The notes beneath the pieces are model-generated. The model was not told the origin of the DNA, made no database searches, and saw nothing but the letters and a program-made list of their open reading frames with translations. A stretch of DNA of 22,591 bases from the NCBI GenBank assembly GCA_013696915.1, contig JACCXR010000231.1:1-22591 (forward strand), read 5' to 3'. Source of the DNA: Euzebyaceae bacterium (GTDB lineage: Bacteria; Actinomycetota; Nitriliruptoria; Euzebyales; Egibacteraceae). A program made the position numbers and the translations under genes. This document shows, piece by piece, positions 1 through 6,164 of this stretch (positions within the stretch are counted from its first letter, which is position 1; each line of letters begins with the position of its first letter).

Positions 1-1
1 C

Positions 2-127
2 GACGCGCGCAAGGTGGGCTATCCCAAGCGCATGCGGGACTACCAGCACGGCGTCCGGCAGGACCGCATCAGCCTCGAGGACCTCCCGCCGCTCGACGTC
101 ACCGGGGAGCACGAGCGCGACGACTGA
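2..127 (+). CDS. C-terminal end of an unrecognised protein (5' part outside window)
   Basis: An open frame runs from the window edge to a TGA at 125-127 and encodes 41 residues rich in charged amino acids (for example VGYPKRMRDYQHG and a DRISLEDLPPLD stretch). The codon pattern fits a GC-rich coding region, and the frame stops about 130 bp before the next gene on the same strand. I do not recognise the family from this short tail. It could be the end of a soluble enzyme; no membrane segment is visible. The gene is truncated only because the window starts inside it. Confidence 0.5.
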   Translation, partial: DARKVGYPKRMRDYQHGVRQDRISLEDLPPLDVTGEHERDD

Positions 128-221
128 CCGCCCCGCTCCCGACGTGGGCGCGCAAGCCGGCGCCCGGCGACGGATCCCGCGCACGGATGCGGCGGCACCC
201 GCCGCACCGCACCGCTCGCGC

Positions 222-245
222 GTCTGTACATTGACAAGTACAGAC
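222..245. promoter_or_regulatory. Palindromic operator of the Phd/VapC module
   Basis: A perfect 8-bp inverted repeat (GTCTGTAC at 222-229, GTACAGAC at 238-245) with an 8-bp spacer lies 15 bp upstream of the antitoxin start. Its left half contains TGTACA, the core motif known from the operators bound by YefM-family antitoxins (established for E. coli yefM-yoeB). A possible -10 box, TACATT (227-232), lies inside the palindrome, so binding would block transcription. That makes autorepression by the antitoxin or the toxin-antitoxin complex the natural reading. The sequence shows the repeat; the regulatory role is inferred. Confidence 0.7.
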
Positions 246-260
246 AGCCCCGGAGGAAGC

Positions 261-530
261 ATGACGACCTGGACGATGAGTGAGGCGCGACAGCGATTCC
301 GCGAACTACTCGATCGCGCCGGCAGCGGCCTGCCCACCCGGATCACCCGCCGCGGCCAGGTGATCGCCGTCGTCGTGGCGCCGCGCGACTTCGAGCGGCT
401 GCAGGCCGAAAGCTCGTCCTTCACCGAAGCGCTGCGCCGCTTCCGCGCCAGCATCGACACCGCTGGCCTTCTGAGCGAGGAACTCGACAGTCTGCGAGAC
501 GCCACCCCAGGGCGGCCGGTCGAGCTGTAG
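261..530 (+). CDS. Phd/YefM-family antitoxin
   Basis: This encodes an 89-residue protein of the type II antitoxin family Phd/YefM. The N-terminal part (residues 1-45) has the family pattern: a start like MTTWTMSEARQRFRELLDRA, a strand reading TRITRRGQVIAVVVAP, and then DFERL. This fold dimerises and binds operator DNA. The remaining 40 residues are charged and probably wrap and inhibit the toxin encoded next. The ATG at 261 was chosen because a GGAGGA ribosome site precedes it at 252-257 and the upstream palindrome then falls in the promoter; an in-frame ATG at 144 would run through the operator. The toxin GTG begins one base after this stop codon, so the two are translationally coupled. Family identity is strong; the exact toxin pairing rests on the neighbour. 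Confidence 0.88.
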   Translation: MTTWTMSEARQRFRELLDRAGSGLPTRITRRGQVIAVVVAPRDFERLQAESSSFTEALRRFRASIDTAGLLSEELDSLRDATPGRPVEL

Positions 531-531
531 C

Positions 532-963
532 GTGCGCTACCTGCTCGACACGAACGTGCTGTCCGAGCCGGCCCGCGCCAGGCCGGACCTGAGCGTCCTC
601 GAGCAGCTCGAGGAGCACGGCGGCCAGTCATGCACCGCCGCCATCGTTCTCCATGAGTTGCGTTACGGCATGGCGCGGCTCGCCCATGGCCGCCGCAGGC
701 GGGTACTTGAACGCTACCTGGACGAAGTCGTCGCTCGCCTCGACGTCCTGGCGTACGACCGCCAGGCAGCCGTCTGGCACGCGGCGACCCGCGCCCGGCT
801 GGAAGCGCGGGGACAAAGCACGTCCTTCGTCGATGCGCAGATCGCCGCCGTGGCGGCGGTCAATGAACTGACGGTCGTCACCCGCAACGTCGACCACTTC
901 GCCACGCTCGACGTCAAGGTCGCCACCTGGCACACCCCGCTGGGACAGACCTTCCGGGAGTAG
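532..963 (+). CDS. PIN-domain ribonuclease toxin, VapC-like
   Basis: This 143-residue protein is the usual length for a single PIN domain. Visible acidic metal-binding positions are D6 in YLLDTNVLSE, E42 in VLHELRYG, D101 in SFVDAQIAA and D121 in VVTRNVDHF, which is the complete PIN set. Such toxins cleave RNA (tRNA or rRNA in studied cases) with Mg2+ or Mn2+, and growth stops unless the cognate antitoxin is bound. The GTG start follows the antitoxin TAG after one base and has no strong ribosome site of its own, which implies coupling to antitoxin translation. The partner is a Phd/YefM protein rather than VapB, a common mix. All catalytic residues are present, so it is probably active. The RNA target cannot be told from sequence. 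Confidence 0.9.
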   Translation: MRYLLDTNVLSEPARARPDLSVLEQLEEHGGQSCTAAIVLHELRYGMARLAHGRRRRVLERYLDEVVARLDVLAYDRQAAVWHAATRARLEARGQSTSFVDAQIAAVAAVNELTVVTRNVDHFATLDVKVATWHTPLGQTFRE

Positions 964-1040
964 TCGGCCGCGGGGTTCCCGGACAGCGGTCAACTCGACG
1001 GAACCGGTCGTCCGCGCCGCGCCCCGTCCCGGTCAGGCGG

Positions 1041-1589
1041 TCAGCCGAGTCGCACCGACTCGACAAAGACCGTCTCCACCGGGGTCTCGCCGTTGCGCGG
1101 GAGGGCGGCGATGCGGTCGGCGACGTCCATCCCGGACGTGACCTCGCCGAAGACGGCGTACTGGGGCGGCAGGCCGGCGTCGGCGAGGCAGATGAAGAAC
1201 TGGCTGCCGTTGGTGTTCGGGCCCGCGTTCGCCATCGCCAGGGTGCCGCGGGGGTAGCGGCGGTTGCGGGCGGCGGCGAGCTCGTCGGCGAAGGAGTAGC
1301 CGGGCCCGCCCGTGCCGGTGCCCGTCGGGTCGCCCATCTGCACGACGAAGCCCGGCACGACGCGGTGGACGACGGTCGCGTCGTAGAAGCCCTCCCCGGC
1401 GAGGAAGGCGAAGCTGTTCGCCGTCACCGGCGACTCGCTGGAGTACAGCTCGACCTCGATCACGCCGCACGACGTCGTGATCGTGGCGATGTGGCGCGCG
1501 CGGTCGTCGAGGACCTGCTCGGCCTTGCGGTACTGCTGCTTCTTGGCGCCGTGCCCCTCGGGCACGCTGCCGCCGCAGGCGACGTCCAT
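1041..1589 (-). CDS. Peptidyl-prolyl cis-trans isomerase, cyclophilin type (soluble)
   Basis: The 182-residue protein consists of a short N-terminal segment (1-35) and a cyclophilin domain (36-180). Active-site residues are present: R76, F81 and Q84 in VVHRVVPGFVVQMGDPTGTG, and Q130 and F132 in NGSQFFI. It should therefore catalyse isomerisation of X-Pro bonds during protein folding. No signal peptide or membrane helix is visible, so a cytoplasmic place is likely. It starts 13 bp after the stop of a longer, membrane-anchored paralogue, with a GAGGAG ribosome site in the gap. Both paralogues share an ACGG motif near the start of the homologous region and a TxSCG motif entering the domain, so they arose by tandem duplication. 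It is the last gene of the six-gene minus-strand unit. Confidence 0.92.
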   Translation of the reverse strand: MDVACGGSVPEGHGAKKQQYRKAEQVLDDRARHIATITTSCGVIEVELYSSESPVTANSFAFLAGEGFYDATVVHRVVPGFVVQMGDPTGTGTGGPGYSFADELAAARNRRYPRGTLAMANAGPNTNGSQFFICLADAGLPPQYAVFGEVTSGMDVADRIAALPRNGETPVETVFVESVRLG

Positions 1590-1602
1590 TCCTGGCTCCT
1601 CG

Positions 1603-2640
1603 CTACTGGGTGGGGGTCGGGGCGGGGGTCTCGGTGGTCGGCGTCCCGGTGGTGGGCGCCTCGGTGACGGGCGGGGTCTCCCCCGGAGCCGGCGTCTCCG
1701 TGCCCGCCGGCGTCTCCGTGCCCGCCGGCGGGGTCGCCCCGACCAGCGGCGCCGGCTCGATCGTCACCGACTCCAGGTAGACCCGCTGGCTGGGCGTCTC
1801 GCCGCTGTCGCCGCCGGCCTCGACGGCGCCGATCTCCTGGAGCACCTCGAGGCCCTCCGTGACCATCCCGAACTTGGTGTAGGCCGGGTCCAGCGTGAAC
1901 GCGTCGTTGTAGACGAAGAAGAACTGGCTGCCGCCCGTGTTCGGTCCGGCGTTCGCCATCGCGACCGAGCCGGGCGGGTACGCCTCCGTCTGCGCCGCCG
2001 ACAGCTCGTCGGGCACGGCGTAGCCGATGTCCCAGCTCGCCTCGTTCCCGCCGGCGCCGGTCTGCAGCGCCCCGATACTGGTCGCGTTGCGGAAGATCTC
2101 CAGGCCGTCGAAGAACCCCTGCGCGGCCAGGAACGCGAAGCTGTTCACAGTGACCGGCGCCGCGTCCTCGTACAGGTCGATGACGATCTGCCCGCACGAG
2201 GTCTCGACGACCGCGCGGTAGTCGGTGCCCTCCTCGAGCACCTGCACCGGCCCGCCCGGGAACTGCGGGCGGCTGGCGGCCGCGTCGTCCGGCTCCGTCC
2301 CGCCGCAGGCGACCTCACCCTCGCCGGTCGCCGCGGGCTGGCCGGGGTCCACCGGGACGCCGGGAGTGAACCCCGGGTCGTTCGGCACCACGGCGGTCGG
2401 AGCGTCGGTCGGGGTCTCGGTCAGCCCGTCGGTCGGGGTGTCGGTCAGCCCGTCGGTCGGCTCCTCGGCGACCTCCGCAGGGCGGTCGAGGCTGAGGAAG
2501 ATCAGCACGCCGCCGACCGCGACGAGCACGCCGATCACGATCAGCGTCTGGATCGTCCGCTGGCGCTCGGCCCGCCGGGCGGCCGCACGCCTCACCTCCC
2601 GCTGGCGCTTCAGCTCACGCTTGTGCTGCTTACCACTCAC
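1603..2640 (-). CDS. Membrane-anchored cyclophilin-like protein with altered active site
   Basis: This 345-residue protein starts with a basic cytoplasmic segment (1-29) and one membrane helix (about 30-51). A Thr/Pro/Asp-rich linker with 8-residue repeats (about 61-83) follows, then a cyclophilin domain (about 141-295) and a Thr/Pro/Glu tail (about 298-345). The domain should face the outside of the cell. The fold signals VTVNSFAFLA, VAMANAGPNTGGSQFFF and FGMVTEGLEVL are kept. The catalytic loop, normally FHR..PGF..Q.GDPTGTG, reads IFRNATSIGALQTGAGG, so the His-Arg-Val, the Phe and the GDPTGTG are lost. It may bind rather than isomerise proline peptides. The GTG start has a GGAGGA site 5 bp upstream. 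It lies 39 bp after the short-chain dehydrogenase gene and directly before its soluble paralogue. Confidence 0.88.
   Translation of the reverse strand: MSGKQHKRELKRQREVRRAAARRAERQRTIQTLIVIGVLVAVGGVLIFLSLDRPAEVAEEPTDGLTDTPTDGLTETPTDAPTAVVPNDPGFTPGVPVDPGQPAATGEGEVACGGTEPDDAAASRPQFPGGPVQVLEEGTDYRAVVETSCGQIVIDLYEDAAPVTVNSFAFLAAQGFFDGLEIFRNATSIGALQTGAGGNEASWDIGYAVPDELSAAQTEAYPPGSVAMANAGPNTGGSQFFFVYNDAFTLDPAYTKFGMVTEGLEVLQEIGAVEAGGDSGETPSQRVYLESVTIEPAPLVGATPPAGTETPAGTETPAPGETPPVTEAPTTGTPTTETPAPTPTQ
1688..1723. repeat. Two perfect 18-bp tandem copies in the cyclophilin tail
   Basis: The unit GCCGGCGTCTCCGTGCCC occurs twice without mismatch (1688-1705 and 1706-1723). On the minus strand it encodes the repeated TPAGTE hexapeptide in the extracellular Thr/Pro-rich tail. 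Such in-frame units change copy number by slippage. Confidence 0.85.
2404..2451. repeat. Two 24-bp tandem copies in the cyclophilin linker
   Basis: Two 24-bp units (2404-2427 and 2428-2451) differ at one base and are followed by the start of a third at 2452. They encode the octapeptide TDGLTDTP/TDGLTETP in the linker between membrane helix and cyclophilin domain. The unit is in frame, so loss or gain would only alter linker length. Confidence 0.85.
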
Positions 2641-2679
2641 ACGTCCTCCAAGGTCGCTGCGATCGGGCGGCTGCCGACG

Positions 2680-3432
2680 CTACAGGGGCGAGACCGACAG
2701 GCCCCCGTCCACCACGAACGTCTGGCCGGTCACGTACGAGGCCTTCGGGCCGGCGAGGAAGGCGATCACCTCGGCCACCTCGGGAGCTTCGCCCCAGCGG
2801 GCCATCGGAGCCCGGGACACCATCGCCCGTGCCGCCTCCGGATCGTCCCAGCCGAAGCGGCTGAGGTCGGTGCGGATCCAACCGGGCGCGACGGCGTTGA
2901 CCCGCACCCCGGCGGAACCCCACTCGTGCGCCGCGGACCTGGTCATCGACATCAGTCCGGCCTTTGCGGCGCCGTAGTGCGCCATCCCGGGCGACGCGCC
3001 GACGCCGGCGACGGAGGCGACGTTCACCACCGAGCCCGCGTGCTGGTCGAGGAAGATGCGACCTGCCGCCTGCAGGGTCCAGAAGACGTGGGTCAGGTTG
3101 AGCAGCAGGCCCTTGTCGAAGCCCGGCGGCCGCATGTCCACGATCGGTGCCATGAACGTGTTGCCCCCGGCGTTGTTGACCAGGACGTGCAGCGCCCCGA
3201 GACGGTCGACGGCGCCGGCCACCATCGCGCGCACCTGCGCCTCGTCCGTGACGTCGGTCGGCAGGATTGCGGTCCGCGCGCCGTGCTCGCCACAGCGGGC
3301 GGCGGTGGACTCCAGCGCCTCGACGGAGCGGGAGGCCAGCGCAACGTCGAACCCGTCGCGGGCGAGCGCGACGGCGGCCTCCTCCCCGATCCCGCGGCTG
3401 GCACCGGTGACCAGCGCGATCTGGCGATCCAT
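2680..3432 (-). CDS. Short-chain dehydrogenase/reductase (SDR family)
   Basis: This is a 250-residue classical SDR, the normal length. The dinucleotide motif TGASRGIG is at 9-16, NNAG at 86-89, the catalytic Ser at 140 (VVNVAS), and Tyr153 and Lys157 in HYGAAKAG. RVNAVAPGWIRTDL and VTGQTFVVDGG complete the family pattern. The Ser-Tyr-Lys set is intact, so an NAD(P)H-dependent oxidoreductase is expected; a FabG- or 3-hydroxyacyl-type substrate is possible given the 3-hydroxyacyl-CoA dehydrogenase in the same transcription unit, but the substrate cannot be read from sequence. ATG at 3432 was chosen because TGASRGIG then lies near the N-terminus as usual and the gene begins 5 bp after the zinc-ribbon gene ends. 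An extension to 3573 would only translate the neighbour out of frame. Confidence 0.92.
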   Translation of the reverse strand: MDRQIALVTGASRGIGEEAAVALARDGFDVALASRSVEALESTAARCGEHGARTAILPTDVTDEAQVRAMVAGAVDRLGALHVLVNNAGGNTFMAPIVDMRPPGFDKGLLLNLTHVFWTLQAAGRIFLDQHAGSVVNVASVAGVGASPGMAHYGAAKAGLMSMTRSAAHEWGSAGVRVNAVAPGWIRTDLSRFGWDDPEAARAMVSRAPMARWGEAPEVAEVIAFLAGPKASYVTGQTFVVDGGLSVSPL

Positions 3433-3437
3433 GCCCG

Positions 3438-3749
3438 TCAGTACTCGCCGTCGCCGTCGCCGCGGCGGACCTCGAGCCGCCAGCAGTGCCGGTGCCAGTG
3501 CCGGCGCAGGTCGGGGTCGCCGTGTGGCCACACGACGACATGGCCCTCGCCCGCGGGCACGACGTTCCCGCATTCGGGACAGATGTAGTCCTTGAGCGCC
3601 CGCACCGGGTCGACGCGCTGGACCTCGTAGCCGGCGAGCGCGAGCCCGTCGTCCTCACGGGCGGCCGCGAGCAGGTCACCGATGTCCCGCAGCGCGTCGG
3701 GGTTCTGCCAGGGACGGGTCTGCCGCTTCTTCCGTGCGCCCTTGCTCAT
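3438..3749 (-). CDS. Small zinc-ribbon-like protein of unknown function
   Basis: This is a 103-residue protein. A basic start (MSKGARKKRQTRPWQNPDAL) and an acidic helical stretch (20-35) are followed by a Cys/His-rich region: C57 and C60 in YICPECGN, H70 in GEGHVVVWP, then H84, H86, H88 and C89 in RRHWHRHCW. These residues look suited to binding one zinc ion. From memory, similar small proteins with a CPxC motif, an HVVxWP strand and a terminal HWHxxCW are widespread in Actinobacteria without assigned function; I cannot verify this here. The ATG overlaps the TGA of the YkvA-like gene (ATGA), with GGAG upstream, so the two are translationally coupled. A role in RNA or protein binding is possible but not shown. 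Confidence 0.8.
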   Translation of the reverse strand: MSKGARKKRQTRPWQNPDALRDIGDLLAAAREDDGLALAGYEVQRVDPVRALKDYICPECGNVVPAGEGHVVVWPHGDPDLRRHWHRHCWRLEVRRGDGDGEY

Positions 3750-4156
3750 TCCTGTACTCCGGCCAAGGTCAGCAGCAGCGCGAGACCCTCGTCCGAGCCC
3801 CGCCACAACTCGTAGATGACGTCGTATCCGGCCGCGTTCAGCAGCCGGCGCACAGCGAGGATCGCCACGCCCAGGTCGTCCGCCTGACCCAGCACCGGGA
3901 TGAAGTCCGGCACGAGGTCGATCGGCAGAACCAGGTACGCGGCCGCCGCCGTCGCGAACAGCTTGTCACCGCGGGAGACGCGCGGGTCCACCGCGAGGTC
4001 CTTCAACAGCAGTATGACGTCCCGCGCGAGCAGCAGCAGCGTGCTGATGCCGGAGCCCGAGGTCTCCTCGGCCTCACGCATCGCCTGGACACGGCGCAGC
4101 ACGTCTGCGGGCACGAAGCGGCTCCGCCGCCCACGCGGGGGCCCCGGCACCCTCAC
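3746..4156 (-). CDS. YkvA/DUF1232 family membrane protein
   Basis: The protein has about 136 residues. Its hallmark is YLVLPIDLVPDFIPVLGQAD (about residues 74-93), the DUF1232 (YkvA) signature, found in small membrane or membrane-associated proteins of unknown role. A hydrophobic helix STLLLLARDVILLLKDL (about 38-54) precedes it, then a basic SRGDK turn. The start is uncertain: GTG at 4156 has GAGG upstream and lies 19 bp after the dehydrogenase stop; GTG at 4150 is the alternative. An in-frame ATG at 4270 would overlap the dehydrogenase by almost 100 bp and is unlikely. Its TGA overlaps the ATG of the zinc-ribbon gene, so these two unknown proteins are coupled and may act together. Confidence 0.82.
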   Translation of the reverse strand: MRVPGPPRGRRSRFVPADVLRRVQAMREAEETSGSGISTLLLLARDVILLLKDLAVDPRVSRGDKLFATAAAAYLVLPIDLVPDFIPVLGQADDLGVAILAVRRLLNAAGYDVIYELWRGSDEGLALLLTLAGVQE

Positions 4157-4175
4157 AGCCGGCCTCGGGCCATCT

Positions 4176-5942
4176 TCAGTAGACCAGGAACCCGCGGCCG
4201 ACCTTCCGGCCGAGGTACCCGACCGACACCATGTGGCCGAGCAGCGGCGCGGGCGCGAAGCCCGGCTCACGGAACTCCGCGTGCAGGGCCTTCGTGATCT
4301 CCAGGGTCACGTCGAGCCCGATGGTGTCCATCAGCTCGAACGGGCCCATCGGATGGCCGCAGCCGAGCTTCATCGCCGTGTCGATGTCCCGGACGGTCGC
4401 GTAGCCCTCCTCCAGCATCTTCACGGCGTCGTTCAGGTACGGGAAGAGCAGCGCGTTCACGATGAACCCGGCCCGGTCCCGGCAGAGCACTTCCTGCTTG
4501 CCGAGGGCGGCGACCAGCGCGCGGCCCCGGTCGAGCGTCTCGGGGGCGGTCCGCACGGTCGGGACGATCTCGACGAGCCGCATCACGGCGGCCGGGTTGA
4601 AGAAGTGCAGCCCGAGGACCCGCTCCGGCCTGGTCGTGGCCATCGCGCACTCGACGACCGGCAGGCTCGACGTCGTGGTGGCGAGCAGCGCGTCCGGCTT
4701 CGTGGCGGCGTCGAGCGCGGAGAACACCGCGCGCTTGAGCGCGAGCGTCTCGGCGACCGCCTCGACGACGAGGTCGCAGTCGCCGAAGTCGGTGACGTCG
4801 GAGGCGGTCGAGATCCGTGCGAGGGCGTCGTCGCGCGCGGAGGCGTCGACCTTGCCCTTCGCGACACCCCGGTCGAGGCTGCTCCGCACCCGCTCGAGCG
4901 CGGCCTCGGCCTTCGCCTGCGAGCGGCCGGCCAGCACGACGTCGTACCCGCCCTTCGCGAGGACCTCGGCGATGCCTGCCGCCATGGTCCCGCTGCCGAG
5001 GACCCCCACGGTCGACCAGCCGCTCACGAGCGCCGGATCGGCCGCCGGGGGCGGCAGCGCGTCGGAGGGGTCGATCCTGCTGGAGTTCGGGGCCGCGTAG
5101 GTGTAGAAGCCGCGACCGGACTTGCGCCCCTTGAACTCGGCGGCGAGCAGCTGGCGGACGAGCGGCCGCGGGGCGTAGCGGACGTCGTGGAACTGCTCGT
5201 ACATCCGCTCCATGATGCTGTTCGCGCTGTCCAGGCCGATCAGGTCCATGAGCGCGAGGGGTCCGATCGGGTGACCGGCGCCGAGCTGCATCGCCGTGTC
5301 GATGTCCTCCCGGCTGGCGTACCCGCCCTCGAGCATCCCGACCGCCTGGTTCAGGTACGGGAAGAGCAGCAGGTTCGCCACGAAGCCGGCGCGGTCACGG
5401 ACGACCACGGGGGTCTTGCCGATCTGCGCGGCGAACCGGCGGGCGACGTCGACGACGTCGGGGGCGGTCACGACGGTCGTGATGAGCTCGATGAGCTTCA
5501 TCACCGGCGCAGGGTTGAAGAAGTGGAACCCGAGGACCCGGTCCGGCCGATGGGTCTGGACGGCGACGTCGATGACGCCGAGGGAGCTGGTGTTCGTGGC
5601 GACGATCGTGTCGGGCCCGAGCACCCGGTCGAGGTGGCGGAAGGTCTCCTGCTTGACCGCGAGGACCTCGGGCACGGCCTCGACGACGAGGCCGGCGTCG
5701 GCCAGCGTCTCGTACGCCGTGTCGCCGCTGATCCGCGCCAGGATCGCGTCGCGCTCCGCGCCGTCGAGCTTTCCCCGGTCGACCGCCCGCTGCAGCGACC
5801 CGGCGATGCGCTCGAACCCGTCCTCGACCCGGTCCGGGCTCACCTCGACGAACGCGACCGGCAGGCCGGCGCGCGCGACAACCTCGCAGATGCCCGACCC
5901 CATGGTCCCGCAGCCCACCACCCCGACCTTGCGGATCTCCAC
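4176..5942 (-). CDS. Tandem-duplicated 3-hydroxyacyl-CoA dehydrogenase
   Basis: The 588-residue protein is two complete 3-hydroxyacyl-CoA dehydrogenase units joined by a proline-rich linker (about 287-308). Unit 1 (1-286) has the NAD motif VGVVGCGTMGSG (6-17), then H140 and E152 in GFHFFNPAPVMKLIELI. Unit 2 (about 309-588) has VGVLGSGTMAAG (312-323), then H446 and E458 in GLHFFNPAAVMRLVEIV. Both catalytic His/Glu pairs are present, so both heads should oxidise (S)-3-hydroxyacyl-CoA to 3-oxoacyl-CoA with NAD+, either in fatty-acid oxidation or in 3-hydroxybutyryl-CoA conversion. Unit 2 has Ala for the third Gly of the nucleotide loop. GTG at 5942 was chosen: GAGGAG lies 8 bp upstream and VEIRKVGVVG is a normal N-terminus. 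It heads the six-gene unit. Confidence 0.93.
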   Translation of the reverse strand: MEIRKVGVVGCGTMGSGICEVVARAGLPVAFVEVSPDRVEDGFERIAGSLQRAVDRGKLDGAERDAILARISGDTAYETLADAGLVVEAVPEVLAVKQETFRHLDRVLGPDTIVATNTSSLGVIDVAVQTHRPDRVLGFHFFNPAPVMKLIELITTVVTAPDVVDVARRFAAQIGKTPVVVRDRAGFVANLLLFPYLNQAVGMLEGGYASREDIDTAMQLGAGHPIGPLALMDLIGLDSANSIMERMYEQFHDVRYAPRPLVRQLLAAEFKGRKSGRGFYTYAAPNSSRIDPSDALPPPAADPALVSGWSTVGVLGSGTMAAGIAEVLAKGGYDVVLAGRSQAKAEAALERVRSSLDRGVAKGKVDASARDDALARISTASDVTDFGDCDLVVEAVAETLALKRAVFSALDAATKPDALLATTTSSLPVVECAMATTRPERVLGLHFFNPAAVMRLVEIVPTVRTAPETLDRGRALVAALGKQEVLCRDRAGFIVNALLFPYLNDAVKMLEEGYATVRDIDTAMKLGCGHPMGPFELMDTIGLDVTLEITKALHAEFREPGFAPAPLLGHMVSVGYLGRKVGRGFLVY

Positions 5943-5987
5943 AGGCGGCTCCTCGGTCAGGCAGGCGTTTCGGCAGCGGTTCGCGCG

Positions 5988-6017
5988 AGTGTAGGGGCCC
6001 AGGGACAGGTGCTCCAA
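5988..6017 (-). promoter_or_regulatory. Candidate promoter of the six-gene dehydrogenase unit
   Basis: Reading the minus strand, TTGGAG (6012-6017) is followed after 18 bp by TACACT (5988-5993), a TAnnnT -10 box as common in GC-rich actinobacteria. Transcription would begin about 40 bp before the GTG at 5942. It lies between the hairpin after the CPBP gene and the dehydrogenase, where a promoter is expected. It was found by eye only. Confidence 0.45.
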
Positions 6018-6117
6018 CGAGGATGGTCCGTGCACCCCCGCGAGGCCGCGACCTGCGGCGGCGGCACGAAGCGGGTGACGAAGCGGGCGAGCCGCGCGGC
6101 GCGACCGTGCGGCGTTT

Positions 6118-6151
6118 GAAGGGTAGGCGCAGCAGTTGGCGCCTACCCTTC
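6118..6151. terminator. Strong hairpin after the CPBP protease gene
   Basis: A perfect 13-bp inverted repeat, GAAGGGTAGGCGC (6118-6130) and GCGCCTACCCTTC (6139-6151), has an 8-base loop and starts 13 bp past the CPBP stop codon. There is no U-tract on either side. Non-classical hairpin terminators without U-tracts are common in GC-rich actinobacteria, and the position between the end of one unit and the promoter of the next fits. It could also be a copy of a dispersed repeat element. Confidence 0.6.
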
Positions 6152-6164
6152 GAACGACGCGGTG

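Noticed and set aside
231..236. TTGACA as -35 box of the Phd/VapC pair
   Set aside because: No -10-like hexamer lies 16-19 bp downstream (that position is the ribosome site), so it is more likely part of the operator spacer.
973..1005. GGTTCC/GGAACC inverted repeat between vapC and the cyclophilin gene as terminator
   Set aside because: Six-base arms with a loop of about 20 bases and no T run are too weak to support a call.
1477..3588. A long + strand open frame opposite the cyclophilin and SDR genes
   Set aside because: Same antisense effect; it is low in complexity, has no ribosome site, and the minus-strand genes are clearly recognised.
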